This document shows positions 5,801 through 7,437 of a stretch of 7,437 bases of DNA, piece after piece (position 1 is the stretch's first letter; every line of letters starts with the position of its first letter). Both the position numbers and the translations under genes were made by a program. Under the pieces are notes generated by a model. The model did not search any database. It was not told the DNA's origin and worked only from the letters and a program-made list of their open reading frames with translations. The stretch comes from Thermoprotei archaeon (lineage in GTDB: Archaea > Thermoproteota > Thermoprotei_A > Sulfolobales > WANQ01): contig JALWGO010000272.1 in assembly GCA_027038805.1 (NCBI GenBank), positions 1 to 7,437 on the forward strand, written 5' to 3'.

Positions 5801-7437
5801 TTAAACTTCTTTTAAAGCTATTCCTCTATCCTTAATTACATTATACAATATCATTACAAGTAACACCATATTTACCGCAATAGATGATAGTAGGGCTATT
5901 ATTAGCGGATTTATTTCTAATATATGGTATTCTTTTTCGGGCTCAACTGTTATTATACCTATTTTTCCATCCAGAAACCCTATATATGTCTTGAATGTAT
6001 CTAAAATCATTTTATAGTAGTCGTATACTGCGTTATAGTTTCTTATAAGAGCAGGCGATAACAGCGTTATTTTATAATACACGGGGCTCAGTATACCACC
6101 ATAATCCGCCATTACGGCAATCTTTGTATATCCCATAACGTAGAGAGCATTTCCTCTTCTATATGTTACGAAAATTATCTCTATAGTCTTGTTATCAACC
6201 TTTATCGTATCTATCCATGACTTATCAATAGTGTAGCCTTGATAAGCTAAACAAACTGGCCAGCTATGGAATAGATGAGGACTGCCCGAGGCTTCTATAT
6301 ACATAAGCATATTCTTTCCATGAAGCTGGACTTGCATTACTAATATTAGCGGTATTCCGAGTAGTCTTTCCCAGTCCTTTCTTTCTACGAATCCTTTAAA
6401 GTTTATACTAGTATTATGTGCTATGTAGAAGGAAGCATTTCTAAATAATACATTAACATTTACTGCATTACTCTGCTGCATATGCTGTTCTCCTGGAGTC
6501 GTTAGACCTATTACATTGATATTGTATAGTGAAGTTATTACAAGGATAGTCAATACTAGTGATATTGCCATGATCTTATATGATTGTCTGCTTATCTCGC
6601 GGCGACTACTATACGTTCTTTTTATCCGTGTACTTCTATTTCTCGGTAATATTTTGTTTAGTATCAATACCACAATTATGCTTGCAGCTATTGCAAAGAT
6701 GATGCTTGGCGTGGAGTGGAAGAATTCCATTGCTGCTTGGTGTCCCATATATTTTGCGGCTAACAATATTCCTATTATCCTCAACAAGTTCCCAAACAAC
6801 ATTATTATTGCTAGCGACGTTACAGATACTATTAACGCATACATTTTTCTTCTTATTGTTGTCTGGGCCATTGCCAATATATCTGCTATTATTGGGAGTA
6901 CTGCTATTATGCTTGTTAGGCTTACTATTCCGCTACAGCCTACTGCTATTTCGAAATGTATTGGTTTGCCGTTTGGCCCTATTACGCTTAGTACTGTTAA
7001 TCCTGTTGCTGATTCGCTTATTTTTGCCCCCACTATAGGGGCGGCTATTCTGCCGAGTATTTTTGATAAGATTATTGCTGTTGAATCCATTATTGTTCTT
7101 GGTATTGGTATTAGTAGGAATAGTGAGAGTAGTGGTATCTTTAGTTTTGATGCATTGTCTAGTCCTAGTGCTAGTAATATTATTCCTATTATCCAGAAGG
7201 CTAGAGCTATTATTCTTATCCAGTACCATTCCGCTATTCCAAATGATATACTATAGAAGTATAGTGAAGACGACAAAGATAATGATGCTAAAGATATACC
7301 ATATATCATGGAGTTTAGTGTTGGTGGTTCTATTCTATTTATTTGTCTTATGAAAGTGAATATTATAACTATTGCTAGAGCATAAATATAACTGTATTCT
7401 TCAGCTGATGCAAGTTCATGTATTTCTAGTATGACTG
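5801..7437 (-). CDS. Archaeosortase/exosortase-family transpeptidase fused to an EpsI-like domain, 5' end cut by window edge
   Basis: Archaeosortases are polytopic membrane enzymes that process C-terminal sorting signals of surface proteins with a Cys-Arg-His triad. Numbering from the Met at 7309, the family core shows AVGCSGI with Cys125 (codon 6935-6937), GNLLRIIGI with Arg177 (6779-6781) and EFFHS with His198 (6716-6718). Several membrane segments surround these residues, up to about 220. A very basic loop (about 222-245) and another membrane segment (about 247-265) lead to an extracytoplasmic domain (about 270-463). This contains HLFHSWPVCLAYQGYTI, matching the HSP-x-x-CLPxxGW motif of EpsI/DUF3485, and three sequons (N291, N299, N373). 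A last membrane segment spans about 466-490. The frame stays open upstream of 7309 for 42 codons, to the window edge. It encodes SAEEYSYIYALAIVIIFTF, typical of the family's N-terminal first span, so the true start lies outside. The specific archaeosortase subtype cannot be assigned. It is the first visible gene of the operon. Confidence 0.9.
   Translation of the reverse strand, partial: VILEIHELASAEEYSYIYALAIVIIFTFIRQINRIEPPTLNSMIYGISLASLSLSSSLYFYSISFGIAEWYWIRIIALAFWIIGIILLALGLDNASKLKIPLLSLFLLIPIPRTIMDSTAIILSKILGRIAAPIVGAKISESATGLTVLSVIGPNGKPIHFEIAVGCSGIVSLTSIIAVLPIIADILAMAQTTIRRKMYALIVSVTSLAIIMLFGNLLRIIGILLAAKYMGHQAAMEFFHSTPSIIFAIAASIIVVLILNKILPRNRSTRIKRTYSSRREISRQSYKIMAISLVLTILVITSLYNINVIGLTTPGEQHMQQSNAVNVNVLFRNASFYIAHNTSINFKGFVERKDWERLLGIPLILVMQVQLHGKNMLMYIEASGSPHLFHSWPVCLAYQGYTIDKSWIDTIKVDNKTIEIIFVTYRRGNALYVMGYTKIAVMADYGGILSPVYYKITLLSPALIRNYNAVYDYYKMILDTFKTYIGFLDGKIGIITVEPEKEYHILEINPLIIALLSSIAVNMVLLVMILYNVIKDRGIALKEV

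Noticed and set aside
7024..7041. Short GC-rich inverted repeat (gccccc...ggggc)
   Set aside because: A five-base stem within the archaeosortase coding sequence, encoding Ala-Pro-Ile-Val-Gly-Ala; too short to call a terminator and located inside the gene.
6516..7256. Long plus-strand open frames of 246 and 110 codons opposite the archaeosortase gene
   Set aside because: They lie antisense to a gene with a clear catalytic triad and give only low-complexity hydrophobic translations, the expected mirror of membrane-span codons. No ribosome binding site or family motif was seen.
1..7437. CRISPR repeats, tRNA or rRNA genes, insertion sequences, attachment sites
   Set aside because: No direct repeats with regular spacing, no transposase, no tRNA-like cloverleaf and no gap between genes large enough to hold one were seen on either strand.

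Overview
The window is AT-rich (about one-third GC by eye). The mRNA uses many ATA, AGA and AGG codons, short GGTG/GAGGT-type ribosome binding sites and at least one TTG start. Its protein families (an archaeosortase, plus the DUF58/DUF4129/DUF4350 membrane set) point to an archaeon. A thermophilic crenarchaeote of the Desulfurococcales type is my best guess, but no marker gene is present to prove the lineage.

All seven genes lie on the minus strand and read right to left. They run without a break: there is no intergenic gap longer than 11 bases, and most junctions overlap. This looks like one polycistronic operon that enters at the right edge and leaves at the left edge. No promoter or terminator for the operon is inside the window. 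In transcription order the genes are: (1) an exosortase/archaeosortase-family transpeptidase with a fused EpsI-like extracytoplasmic domain (5801 to beyond 7437, 5' end missing); (2) an unrecognised polytopic membrane protein (5061-5789); (3) a protein with two membrane segments and a cytoplasmic domain (4348-5055); (4) a 93-residue membrane protein (4070-4351); (5) a large secreted/anchored protein with a helical region, Ig/transthyretin-like domains, one membrane segment and a cytoplasmic DUF4129-like tail (1999-4080, TTG start); (6) a DUF4350-type protein (1107-2015); (7) a DUF58 protein (1-1110, 3' end missing).

Genes 5-7 match the membrane part of the widespread MoxR ATPase/DUF58/DUF4129/DUF4350 module, whose biochemical role is still unsettled. 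The MoxR AAA+ ATPase itself is not in the window and would be expected just beyond one of the edges. What stands out is that this module is co-transcribed, with apparent translational coupling, with an archaeosortase. My inference is a membrane complex in which a sorting transpeptidase that processes surface proteins is linked to a MoxR-driven maturation or assembly machine. No obvious archaeosortase substrate is encoded inside the window. Genes 2-4 have no function I can name and are the least described part.
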